Positions 1 through 5,838 of a stretch of DNA of 8,348 nucleotides are shown here, piece by piece; the stretch's first letter is position 1; every line of letters starts with the position of its first letter. The position numbers and the translations under genes are program-made. The notes beneath the pieces are model-generated. The model searched no databases and was not told the DNA's origin. It worked only from the letters and a program-made list of their open reading frames with translations. The DNA is from JAVZGQ01 sp038998365 (lineage in GTDB: Archaea; Aenigmatarchaeota; Aenigmatarchaeia; CG10238-14; SCSR01), in contig JAVZHJ010000032.1 in the NCBI GenBank assembly GCA_038998365.1, positions 1 to 8,348 on the forward strand. The letters run 5' to 3'.

Positions 1-2
1 TT

Positions 3-266
3 GATCCGACTCCATTAGGTGCAAGTAGCGGAGAATGGAGCGTCTGTTTACCGCCTTATATAGCTGAAAAAATGAAAGTACAATTCCCAAACTCAACCAT
101 ATTATTTGGACCAGGTTATGATTTCAGTTTATATTCTTGCGCAGACGGCTTAATTAAAGAAAGGGGCATAGATAACACGCTTCAACATAACCCAATTGAT
201 AATGGTATTCTAAAAGTTTTCGAATGGCTTGGTGACAAAAGAGTTTACCTCATGAAAAGGGATTAA
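3..266 (+). CDS. Unrecognised protein, 3' end only (5' end outside window)
   Basis: The reading frame is open from the first complete codon at position 3 to a TAA at 264-266, giving 87 visible residues, so this is the C-terminal part of a gene that begins upstream. An internal ATG at 72 exists, but the frame continues open before it and no GGTGA-type site precedes it, so a start there is unlikely. The piece ends in VYLMKRD, carries two cysteines and shows no membrane segment or motif I recognise. It converges on the minus-strand cysteine-rich gene, and the two coding ends overlap by 17 bases (250-266). I cannot name a family. The long open frame and tight convergent overlap argue for a real gene end rather than chance. 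Confidence 0.6.
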   Translation, partial: DPTPLGASSGEWSVCLPPYIAEKMKVQFPNSTILFGPGYDFSLYSCADGLIKERGIDNTLQHNPIDNGILKVFEWLGDKRVYLMKRD

Positions 267-1668
267 AGAAGAAACTCAAAAGCAATTCAAGCAAACTTTG
301 CTTCTTGCTAGCTTCTCCAGAACTCCATTCAGGAGGATCACAAAGATATTTAGGATTTGCGGAATAAATCCCTTGACTCACGCAAATGGGTTTAGAAGAA
401 TCTGGTCCAGTCGGATCGGCGACACAGCACCAACCAGGAGCACATTGCTCATTAACATCACACTTAGGCAAAGGTTTGCAAGTATAATCATTGTCTTTCT
501 TTAAACTACAGCTTCCAGAAGGACAATCACAAACTATTTTAGTGTGATTAACAGGATCATACCTCCAGTTTCCGCTAGCATCTTTGCAATCATCATCTTT
601 CGTGCATTCAACACAAACTCCATCAGCATTGCAATGCTTTCCAGAAGGGCAGTCAGCATCATTCCTGCATCCGCAAGAACAGTCAGCCTTGCAGTAATGT
701 CCTAAAGGATTGTTAGAGCACGCTACAAGATTGCAGCATTCAGCAAGATAGCCTTGGCAATTGCTTTTGCAATCACCAACGCATTCAGCCAAGTAATTTT
801 TACACTCTCCTGATAAAGGAGTTGTGTAAGCAGCTGGCAAGCAGCTTGCACTCGTGTAAATGCATGCTGTCTGAGCCCATGAGCCGCTCCTGCAATACTC
901 TCTTATGCCATCGTTGTCAGCATCTTTCCATACACCATTTGCCACGCAGTCTCCATCATAACCAACGCACTTATCGCTAGGACAGCATGCACTCCTACCA
1001 GACCAGGGGTTTGTTTTTTCTTCACAAATAGGAACTCCGCAAGTACCAGAGACGCAAGAGCAGCTTGCTCCAGAGCATGGGCTCCATGTGCAATCAGACT
1101 TACAGCTTTGGGTTCCGCCAGTGCAGAATTTTGTACCACCAGCAGGGCATGGATCAGAGCTGCAGTAAGAGCAAGACCTTGTATCTCCTGTGCTACATTC
1201 AGCGTTGCAGTCACCAGCTCGGCAAGAGCAGCTTGCTGAACAAGTTGGTGTGCAGCCGCAGCTTCCAGAAGAGCAAGTTGAAGAGCAGCTTGCAGTATCA
1301 GGATAATCACAATATCTTCTTGACCCTGGAATATATTTATTCTCACAATAATCGCTTGGACAGTTTATGGTTACAGTACAAGGATTTCCATCGCTAGTGC
1401 AAGTGCTCAGGCACTGTCCATTAGCTGTATTACATATGAAATTGCCAGAACAATCACCAGAGCCACAACTTGGACAATCAGAATTGCTATCGCAACAACC
1501 ATTGCAAGCAAATTGATTACTTCCGCACGTGTACCAAAAAGAACAAGAAGTTGAACCATACACACAGAAACAGTCCGATGGGCTACCAGTATCGCTACAA
1601 CAAACAGCTTTTACTGAAGGAAGCAATAAAAACGAGGAGAAAATCATCAAGATTAATAGCTTCTTCAT
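250..1668 (-). CDS. Secreted, extremely cysteine-rich protein (472 aa)
   Basis: I place the start at the ATG at 1668-1666, not the upstream in-frame ATG at 1719, because GGGGTGA lies just before it and a classical signal peptide begins there: MKK, hydrophobic residues 4-17, probable cleavage near SVKA at 18-21. The mature chain has about 72 cysteines by hand count (roughly one residue in six), with many CC and CxC pairs and few hydrophobic stretches, as in disulfide-rich repeat proteins that fold outside the membrane. Related modules recur: SASCSCRAGDC (144-154) and SGASCSCVSGTC (199-210), and YLAEC at 292-296 and 307-311. Residues 334-355 follow a C-x4-DC-P-x-G-x2-C-x4-G-x-C pattern. DADNDG at 249-254 resembles a calcium-binding acidic loop. 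The last 16 residues (457-472) form a hydrophobic tail that could hold the protein at the membrane. It is translated by ATGA overlap from the upstream six-cysteine membrane protein. Function is unknown; a surface, adhesive or host-contact role is inference. Confidence 0.88.
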   Translation of the reverse strand: MKKLLILMIFSSFLLLPSVKAVCCSDTGSPSDCFCVYGSTSCSFWYTCGSNQFACNGCCDSNSDCPSCGSGDCSGNFICNTANGQCLSTCTSDGNPCTVTINCPSDYCENKYIPGSRRYCDYPDTASCSSTCSSGSCGCTPTCSASCSCRAGDCNAECSTGDTRSCSYCSSDPCPAGGTKFCTGGTQSCKSDCTWSPCSGASCSCVSGTCGVPICEEKTNPWSGRSACCPSDKCVGYDGDCVANGVWKDADNDGIREYCRSGSWAQTACIYTSASCLPAAYTTPLSGECKNYLAECVGDCKSNCQGYLAECCNLVACSNNPLGHYCKADCSCGCRNDADCPSGKHCNADGVCVECTKDDDCKDASGNWRYDPVNHTKIVCDCPSGSCSLKKDNDYTCKPLPKCDVNEQCAPGWCCVADPTGPDSSKPICVSQGIYSANPKYLCDPPEWSSGEASKKQSLLELLLSFFFNPFS

Positions 1669-2111
1669 TTTTTCACCCCAGCTATGCATTCTTTCATGAA
1701 AAATATTTTTAGGCCACAAACTTCATACGTCTTGGCTATTCCAGATTCACGTAAAAGCTTGTCTTCAGAGCTTTCATTCAAACAATTGTTTATCGAGAAG
1801 AAATTCCTTAGCTTGAGGAAAGCTTCCCTAGGCGTAGACCAAGAAGTGCAATAAGTTAGCAAGTAGCCTTTTTCATCGATAAAAATTCTGAAGTAAATTC
1901 CATTTTTGCAATCTTTAATCACCCACTCATTCTCGCTCTTCTCCAAGCTTTTGCATTCAGAAGAATTTATCACTTTAACTATACTTTCATCTGGATTGAG
2001 CTTTGCTAACTCAGAATTTATATCAATTTTAGGCTTAGAAAAAATGTAAGCCAAGAAGAGAGAAATAACAATTGCAAAAACTATTGCAACAAAAACAATT
2101 CTTGCTTCCAT
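1665..2111 (-). CDS. Membrane-anchored six-cysteine protein (148 aa)
   Basis: One hydrophobic helix at residues 5-24 is followed by a soluble domain of about 120 residues. Because only one residue before the helix is basic (R4) and K26/K28 follow it, orientation is not fully certain, but six cysteines (C53, C68, C88, C110, C132, C142), an even number, suit an oxidised extracytoplasmic domain with up to three disulfides. I do not recognise a family. It is the first gene of a two-gene operon: its TGA (1667-1665) overlaps the ATG (1668-1666) of the cysteine-rich protein as ATGA, so the two are translationally coupled and probably made in fixed proportion. An AT palindrome at 2145-2156 sits at the right distance for a promoter, giving a leader of only about 10-15 nt with no clear GGTGA site. 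A partner, anchor or folding factor for the downstream protein is a reasonable guess only. Confidence 0.72.
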   Translation of the reverse strand: MEARIVFVAIVFAIVISLFLAYIFSKPKIDINSELAKLNPDESIVKVINSSECKSLEKSENEWVIKDCKNGIYFRIFIDEKGYLLTYCTSWSTPREAFLKLRNFFSINNCLNESSEDKLLRESGIAKTYEVCGLKIFFMKECIAGVKK

Positions 2112-2144
2112 TCAGCTCTAAATAATCTTTTCTTTTTCTTGGGA

Positions 2145-2156
2145 TATAAATTTATA
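2145..2156. promoter_or_regulatory. Palindromic TATA element, possible bidirectional promoter
   Basis: TATAAATTTATA is a perfect 12-bp palindrome in the 113-bp divergent gap between the cysteine-protein operon and rpl14e. Archaeal box A lies about 26 nt before the start site, so the minus-strand start would fall near 2124, 13 nt before the operon ATG at 2111. A plus-strand start near 2177 would give a 48-nt leader for rpl14e. Other AT boxes closer to rpl14e (2181-2191) may be the real plus-strand promoter. Confidence 0.45.
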
Positions 2157-2215
2157 CGAGAGTTAAGTTAAATTTAAGAATAAATTTAATAAGATATAAA
2201 ATTAGTTTAATCAAA

Positions 2216-2220
2216 GGTGA
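2216..2220 (+). promoter_or_regulatory. Ribosome binding site of rpl14e
   Basis: GGTGA, complementary to the archaeal 16S 3' end, lies four bases before the ATG at 2225 and fixes that start. Confidence 0.85.
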
Positions 2221-2224
2221 AGAC

Positions 2225-2638
2225 ATGGGTTCTTTGGAAGTTGGCAGAGTTGTGATGAAAGTTGCTGGAAGAGAAGCTGGAAAGTACGCTGTTGTTGTTA
2301 AAGCTGCTGGGAAAGAAAAATCTGACAAAAGTTTTGTGGTTATAACTGGGCCTAAACTTTTAACTGGAGTGAAAAGAAGAAAATGCAATGTTAGCCATTT
2401 AGAACCTTTGCCTTATATACTTGAAATAAAAGAAGATGCAAGCGATGAAGAAGTTCTGGCTGCTTTTGAAAAGGCTAAGCTGATAAGCAAGCTAGGCTTG
2501 AAGAAGCCTTCTGCAGCTGAGCTTAAAGCTGAGAAAGCTAAAGAAGTAGAGAAAGAGAAGCCAAAAGAGAAGAAGGAAAAAGAGGCTAAGCCTGAGAAGA
2601 AAGAAGAAAAGAAAACTAAGAAAGAAAAGAAAAAATAA
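2225..2638 (+). CDS. rpl14e: Large-subunit ribosomal protein L14e (eL14) with charged tail
   Basis: The N-terminal part matches the archaeal L14e fold, an SH3-like KOW domain. It begins MGSLEVGRVVMKVAGREAGK, with the GREAG-K-VVV strand-turn typical of KOW proteins, then KSFVVITGPK and the basic turn at 47-53 (TGVKRRK) leading to the conserved N-x-SHLEP region (55-61). The protein binds rRNA in the 50S subunit. Archaeal L14e is usually about 75-95 residues; here the core ends near residue 95 and residues 97-137 form a lysine/glutamate-rich, probably disordered tail that is almost free of hydrophobic residues. A GGTGA site four bases upstream supports the start. cbf5 begins two bases after the stop, and this L14e-Cbf5 pairing is a conserved archaeal arrangement linking ribosome structure to rRNA modification. 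The tail is unusual in length but in frame and uninterrupted. Confidence 0.95.
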   Translation: MGSLEVGRVVMKVAGREAGKYAVVVKAAGKEKSDKSFVVITGPKLLTGVKRRKCNVSHLEPLPYILEIKEDASDEEVLAAFEKAKLISKLGLKKPSAAELKAEKAKEVEKEKPKEKKEKEAKPEKKEEKKTKKEKKK

Positions 2639-2640
2639 TT

Positions 2641-3591
2641 ATGTGGTTGATAAGATCTGAAGAAGAAACCGACCCAAATTATGGGAAAAGACCGGAAGAA
2701 AGAACGATAGAAGAATTGATAAAATCTTCTGTGATAATAGTTGATAAGCATGCTGGCCCAACTTCCCATCAAGTTACTGCTTGGGCCAAAGAAATTTTTG
2801 GTGTTAAGAAGGCAGGACATGCTGGCACTTTAGATCCTGCTGTAACTGGTGTGTTGCCTATAGCTTTAGAAAATGCAACAAAAGCTATGCCTGTTCTTAT
2901 GGGCTTGGAGAAGGAGTATGTTGGTGTGATGCATTTACACAAAGAAGTTGATGAAAGCTTGCTTAGACAAACTGTTTTGGATTTTGTTGGTAAGATAGTT
3001 CAAGTCCCACCTGTTAAGTCAGCAGTTGCAAGAAGACCAAGGGAAAGAGAAATAAAATTCTTTGATATTCTTGAAATTGAAGACAAAGACGTTTTGTTTA
3101 AAGTTGGATGTGAAGCGGGGACCTACGTTAGGAAACTCGTGCATCAAGTGGGGGAAAAGCTTGGCGCTGGTGCCCACATGACTGAGCTGAGAAGAATTAG
3201 GGCAGGAAATTTCACGGAAGACCAAGCTCATTCTTTGGTTGAAATAAAAGATGCTTATGAATTTTGGAAAGAAGGAAATGAAAAGCTTTTGAGAAAAATC
3301 TTGATTCCTGTTGAGCATGCTATTTTGCATGTTAAAAAAGTTTTTGTCAAAGATTCTGCCATTGATTCAATTTGTCATGGTTCGCCAGTTTTTGTTTCTG
3401 GATTGAACAGAATTCAAGAAGGTATAGCTAAAGGAGAAACTGTAGCTGTTTACAGCTTGAAGAACGAGCTTGTTGCTTTGGGAATAGCCAAGATGACAAG
3501 CGAAGAAATGTACAAGAAGAACAAAGGCTTAGCAATAAGGACCGATCGCGTGTTCATGAAAACCGGAACTTATCCTTCAACGAAAGATTAA
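2641..3591 (+). CDS. cbf5: Cbf5, catalytic pseudouridine synthase of H/ACA RNPs
   Basis: Cbf5 (the TruB/dyskerin family) converts uridine to pseudouridine in rRNA and tRNA, guided by H/ACA RNAs together with Nop10, Gar1 and L7Ae, and can also act without a guide on tRNA U55. The archaeal N-terminal signature is present (DPNYGKRPEER, 11-21, then IEEL), followed by the TruB domain entry DKHAGPTSHQV (35-45). Motif II reads GHAGTLDPAVTGVLP (59-73), with catalytic Asp65. QVPPVKSAVA (121-130) and AGTYVRKLVHQVG (159-171) are further conserved motifs. A C-terminal PUA domain covers about 232-308 (HGSPVFVSGL; GETVAVYS). At 316 aa the length is normal for archaea. It starts two bases after rpl14e, which implies cotranscription and coupling; no separate promoter is visible. 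Its stop overlaps the stop of the convergent kinase-like gene by two bases. Confidence 0.97.
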   Translation: MWLIRSEEETDPNYGKRPEERTIEELIKSSVIIVDKHAGPTSHQVTAWAKEIFGVKKAGHAGTLDPAVTGVLPIALENATKAMPVLMGLEKEYVGVMHLHKEVDESLLRQTVLDFVGKIVQVPPVKSAVARRPREREIKFFDILEIEDKDVLFKVGCEAGTYVRKLVHQVGEKLGAGAHMTELRRIRAGNFTEDQAHSLVEIKDAYEFWKEGNEKLLRKILIPVEHAILHVKKVFVKDSAIDSICHGSPVFVSGLNRIQEGIAKGETVAVYSLKNELVALGIAKMTSEEMYKKNKGLAIRTDRVFMKTGTYPSTKD

Positions 3592-4232
3592 AAAATTATA
3601 TCAGTAAGCCTGATGTAAATTGCAACCATAAGCTGCAATAATCTGGAAATTTTGAATTTTTTGCCGTAACCTTTGAGGAATTCAGCCTTTGCTTCTTCTG
3701 TTCTCAAAGTTGAAAGAAAAGAAAGTACATCACAAAAAATCAAAAATTTCTTTGATCTTGAAGATTTTCTGAAAAGCTCTAGATCTGTTCTTACTATATT
3801 ACCATCAAACATCCAATTGCTAGCTCTATTGTCTATTAAGTAAAAATTTTTATCGTTTAGCTTTCTTGTTATTTCTCCTATTTTTCTCACAACTTTCAAA
3901 GCTTTTTTAGGGTTTTCAATCTCAAGATCATCTATTGTTGAAGCTTTTTCATCGAATTTCTCTTCCAAAAATCTTTCTGAAAAAGAGAAGGATAAAATCC
4001 TTGTGGTCTTGATTCCCATTGAAGATAAAACTTTTCTCCCAAAAAGCTCGTTGGAAATTTTTCTTTTTGGTGAAATTGGTGCTATCAAGCGAAAGAAGAG
4101 AGTAGAAAAAGCAAGAAGGGCTAAGTCGTGAAGAAGATAGCCATAAACTGAAGGGTAAAACTTCACAACTTTTCTTTTTCTCAGCAAAACTTTCCTGCTT
4201 GAAGCATGCTTAAGCTTTTCTTCAGTTTTCAC
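3588..4232 (-). CDS. Small diverged kinase-fold protein (RIO/Bud32/LPS-kinase-like)
   Basis: The 214-aa protein keeps the ordered landmarks of a minimal protein-kinase-like fold. A candidate ATP lysine lies in VVKFY (K24) and a candidate helix-C glutamate at E62, before KVLSSMGIKTTRIL. A hinge-like segment follows at 88-93. The catalytic loop is IDNRASNW, where D134 and N139 keep the D-x4-N spacing, and D150 in the TDLELF strand stands where the metal-binding DFG Asp would be. The usual His/Arg before the catalytic Asp is Leu-Ile, and no glycine-rich loop is obvious, so activity is uncertain. Residues 30-51 are strongly hydrophobic and the C-terminus (197-214) is an amphipathic or membrane-proximal helix, so membrane association is possible. 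The start is a GTG at 4232-4230, about 6-8 nt from a predicted start site and hence near-leaderless. It is divergent from the OB-fold gene. RIO, Bud32 and lipid/sugar kinases are the nearest ideas; the substrate is unknown. Confidence 0.6.
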   Translation of the reverse strand: MKTEEKLKHASSRKVLLRKRKVVKFYPSVYGYLLHDLALLAFSTLFFRLIAPISPKRKISNELFGRKVLSSMGIKTTRILSFSFSERFLEEKFDEKASTIDDLEIENPKKALKVVRKIGEITRKLNDKNFYLIDNRASNWMFDGNIVRTDLELFRKSSRSKKFLIFCDVLSFLSTLRTEEAKAEFLKGYGKKFKISRLLQLMVAIYIRLTDIIF

Positions 4233-4260
4233 AATAAAAATTTGGTTTTTTGTAAAAATA

Positions 4261-4270
4261 GGTTTAAAGG
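4261..4270. promoter_or_regulatory. Shared TTTAAA box between divergent genes
   Basis: GGTTTAAAGG has a symmetric TTTAAA core (4263-4268). Counting about 26 nt each way gives a minus-strand start near 4239, just before the kinase-like GTG at 4232, and a plus-strand start near 4292, giving the OB-fold gene a roughly 22-nt leader containing its GGTGA. It is the only well-placed AT box that serves both genes. Confidence 0.4.
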
Positions 4271-4303
4271 AAAAGGTTAAATCTTAATGCAAACTAAATT
4301 TAA

Positions 4304-4308
4304 AGGTG
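4304..4308 (+). promoter_or_regulatory. Ribosome binding site deciding the OB-fold gene start
   Basis: AAAGGTGAAATC precedes the ATG at 4314, with GGTGA five bases before it. This favours 4314 over the in-frame ATG at 4287, which has no such site. Confidence 0.85.
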
Positions 4309-4313
4309 AAATC

Positions 4314-4604
4314 ATGAAGATAAAAGACATAAAAGTTGGGATGAGCAACATAAGCGTGGAAGGCAAGATTACAGAAATTTCGGATACACGTGATGTTCAA
4401 ACAAAGTATGGAAGAAGAAGCGTTGCAGATGCAACACTTGAAGATGAGACAGGAAGCGTAAGCTTGAGCCTTTGGGAAGACCAAATAGACTCTGTTTCTG
4501 TCGGTGATCGTGTGGCAATTTCAGGCGCTTTTGTCACTCAATTCAGGGAAAAGCTTCAGCTTAGCGTACCACGCTCTGGCAAAATAGAAGTTTTGAAAGG
4601 TTAA
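4314..4604 (+). CDS. Small OB-fold nucleic-acid-binding protein (RPA/SSB-like)
   Basis: The 96-aa product is essentially one OB fold of the archaeal RPA/SSB type. It opens MKIKDIKVGMSNISVEGKI, followed by a strand ending TEISDTRDV. The hallmark ADATLEDETGSVSLSLWEDQ stretch (38-57) follows, with VGDRVAISGAFVTQF (63-77) and LQLSVPRSGKIEVL (81-94) as the closing strands. In this family such a domain binds single-stranded DNA in replication and repair, although single-domain archaeal members may also bind RNA. There is no zinc finger and no long acidic tail, so it is much shorter than canonical RPA41 or crenarchaeal SSB and may oligomerise or be one of several. The start at 4314 is set by GGTGA. 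It is divergent from the kinase-like gene and 25 nt upstream of a surface protein with a different role, so no operon logic is evident. Confidence 0.87.
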   Translation: MKIKDIKVGMSNISVEGKITEISDTRDVQTKYGRRSVADATLEDETGSVSLSLWEDQIDSVSVGDRVAISGAFVTQFREKLQLSVPRSGKIEVLKG

Positions 4605-4629
4605 TTTATTTTAAAAGAAAATTAAATTT

Positions 4630-5760
4630 ATGAAAAAACTTATAGCTCTGATTTTATTTTTTGTTTTTATCTCACTTTTTTCTAATGTTTTAGCTTTCGC
4701 TTCCATTTACACTTGTGATAAGAATGGGAGAGAGAAAATCAGTTTTTTCACAAACGATACTGTTTACGTGGCTAGCAGCGTTAACATAACAAACCAGTCC
4801 AAAACAATCAGATTTTATGTTTTGAAACACAGCGAATGGGATTTTGGCACAAACTTGACTCAAGAAGCGATTAAAACAAAAGACATAAGAACGAATAGCT
4901 CAGGTCATTTTAACATTAGCTCTCTTTGGACCCCAACGTTAACTGTGGGTGATTACGATGTTGTTGCTGATGTTAACGGAAATGCCACTTTTGATCCTGA
5001 AGATTTTTTCTACAATGGTGAGGGAAATGGATTTTCTGTGATAGAAGAGTACACACTGAAAATTTCTAAAGGTACGAAATCTCCTCCTGACCATAAGTGG
5101 TATGTTGAAACAAACGGAAGCTTGCCGAACATAATGCTTCAAATTGTTCTTAAAACAGGGAATTATGAGGGAGTTTCTATCAATAAGATTTACATTTCGG
5201 CATTTGGAACTGGTAATGATAAAGAGGATGTGCATTACGTTGCGGTTTGCGATGATGTTAATAGCGATGGGGATTGTGGTATGGGGGAAGATTTAATAGG
5301 TTTTGGTAAGTACATAAGAGATGATGGAATTTTGGAAATAAGCTTGAAAGACTTTAGAATTGTCCAAAATTCGAGCAAAACGCTTCTTTTCTTTTACGTC
5401 ATGAGAAATTCTTCCGGAAGCGATAAAGGAGAAACTTACGGATTTCAGATCCCGATAATTGATGCCACTGGCTTGAAAAGTGGAGAAAATGCAAGAGTGA
5501 GTGGTTTACCAATAAAATCTGCAATCAAGACCGTTTATTCTCAAGCTGTTGCAACCACAACCACGAGCACAACCACAACAACTTCTACCACAACAACCAC
5601 TATTCCAAAGACAACCACAACAACTTTACCAGAAGAGGAGGAAAGAATAAATCTTTTTGTCGGCATTGCTGTGGCAATTTTTGCTGCTGTTGCAATAATA
5701 ACAATATTCTACTTTTTCTTCTTGAGGCCTCCCCAACAAGTCTACACTTACAAGCCATAG
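4630..5760 (+). CDS. Type I cell-surface protein with Thr-rich stalk (376 aa)
   Basis: A signal peptide covers about residues 1-24 (MKK, then a strong hydrophobic core). It is followed by an all-beta-looking ectodomain of about 280 residues, a threonine-rich linker (309-333, almost pure Thr with Ser and Pro), an acidic EEEE patch (335-338) and one transmembrane helix (341-364), ending in a short tail PPQQVYTYKP. Ten N-x-S/T sequons lie in the ectodomain (N42, 52, 55, 75, 89, 95, 118, 162, 247, 260), consistent with archaeal N-glycosylation, and the Thr stalk is typical of O-glycosylated spacers. Residues 208-220 (D-x-V-N-S-D-G-D) resemble a calcium-binding loop. No catalytic motif is visible. 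No GGTGA precedes the ATG; an AT-rich box at 4603-4613 is about 26 nt upstream, so the mRNA is probably leaderless. A structural or adhesive surface role is inference. Confidence 0.88.
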   Translation: MKKLIALILFFVFISLFSNVLAFASIYTCDKNGREKISFFTNDTVYVASSVNITNQSKTIRFYVLKHSEWDFGTNLTQEAIKTKDIRTNSSGHFNISSLWTPTLTVGDYDVVADVNGNATFDPEDFFYNGEGNGFSVIEEYTLKISKGTKSPPDHKWYVETNGSLPNIMLQIVLKTGNYEGVSINKIYISAFGTGNDKEDVHYVAVCDDVNSDGDCGMGEDLIGFGKYIRDDGILEISLKDFRIVQNSSKTLLFFYVMRNSSGSDKGETYGFQIPIIDATGLKSGENARVSGLPIKSAIKTVYSQAVATTTTSTTTTTSTTTTTIPKTTTTTLPEEEERINLFVGIAVAIFAAVAIITIFYFFFLRPPQQVYTYKP

Positions 5761-5772
5761 CTTTAAAAAGTA

Positions 5773-5795
5773 AATTTATCGAAATTCTTTATAAT
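5773..5795 (+). promoter_or_regulatory. Candidate TATA boxes of the tRNA-Ser transcript
   Basis: Two boxes lie upstream of the tRNA: AAATTTAT (5773-5780), predicting a start near 5802, and TTTATAAT (5788-5795), predicting a start near 5817. The choice decides whether the complete leader element at 5801-5838 is transcribed with the tRNA. Confidence 0.45.
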
Positions 5796-5800
5796 TATTA

Positions 5801-5838
5801 GCCGAGGTTTGACTCAAGGTCTGATTAAAGATGATGAA
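5801..5838 (+). ncRNA. Possible C/D-box guide element in the tRNA-Ser leader
   Basis: CTGA (5821-5824, a D or D' box) and ATGATGA (5831-5837, a perfect RUGAUGA C or C' box) lie six bases apart, as in the D'-C' half of archaeal C/D sRNAs. The nine bases before CTGA, GACTCAAGG (5811-5819), are the exact reverse complement of 5870-5878 in the tRNA (position 31 through intron base 2), and T5820 adds a G-U pair. The fifth base before the box (A5816) faces T5873, wobble position 34, so the known box-plus-five rule predicts Um34 on the unspliced precursor. A second C and a second D box are not recognisable, so this is at best a half or permuted guide. GCCGAGGT (5801-5808) also repeats the first eight bases of the tRNA (5839-5846). 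The match is seen; the function is inferred. Confidence 0.38.

Noticed and set aside
208..266. Partial first gene as a pseudogene overrun
   Set aside because: A 17-base convergent overlap is not enough to call decay, and no frameshift or premature stop is visible in the portion present.
903..1346. Minus-strand 147-aa frame rich in Ala and Leu
   Set aside because: It is a frame-shifted reading of the cysteine-rich gene; the repetitive AALALL pattern comes from TGC/AGC-type codons read out of frame.
1669..1719. Upstream ATG at 1719 for the cysteine-rich protein
   Set aside because: It adds 17 polar residues before a perfect signal peptide and overlaps the upstream gene; the GGGGTGA site and ATGA overlap support 1668.
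2413..2820. Minus-strand 135-aa Phe/Ser-rich frame
   Set aside because: It is the antisense of the Lys/Glu-rich L14e tail and the start of cbf5, both clear genes.
5254..5292. EF-hand or dockerin domain in the surface protein
   Set aside because: Only one D-x-N-x-D-G-like loop is present without the flanking helices or a second repeat, so I describe it only as a possible calcium loop.
5563..5630. ACA/ACC-rich tract as a microsatellite or CRISPR-like repeat
   Set aside because: It encodes the Thr-rich stalk in frame; there are no regular spacers.
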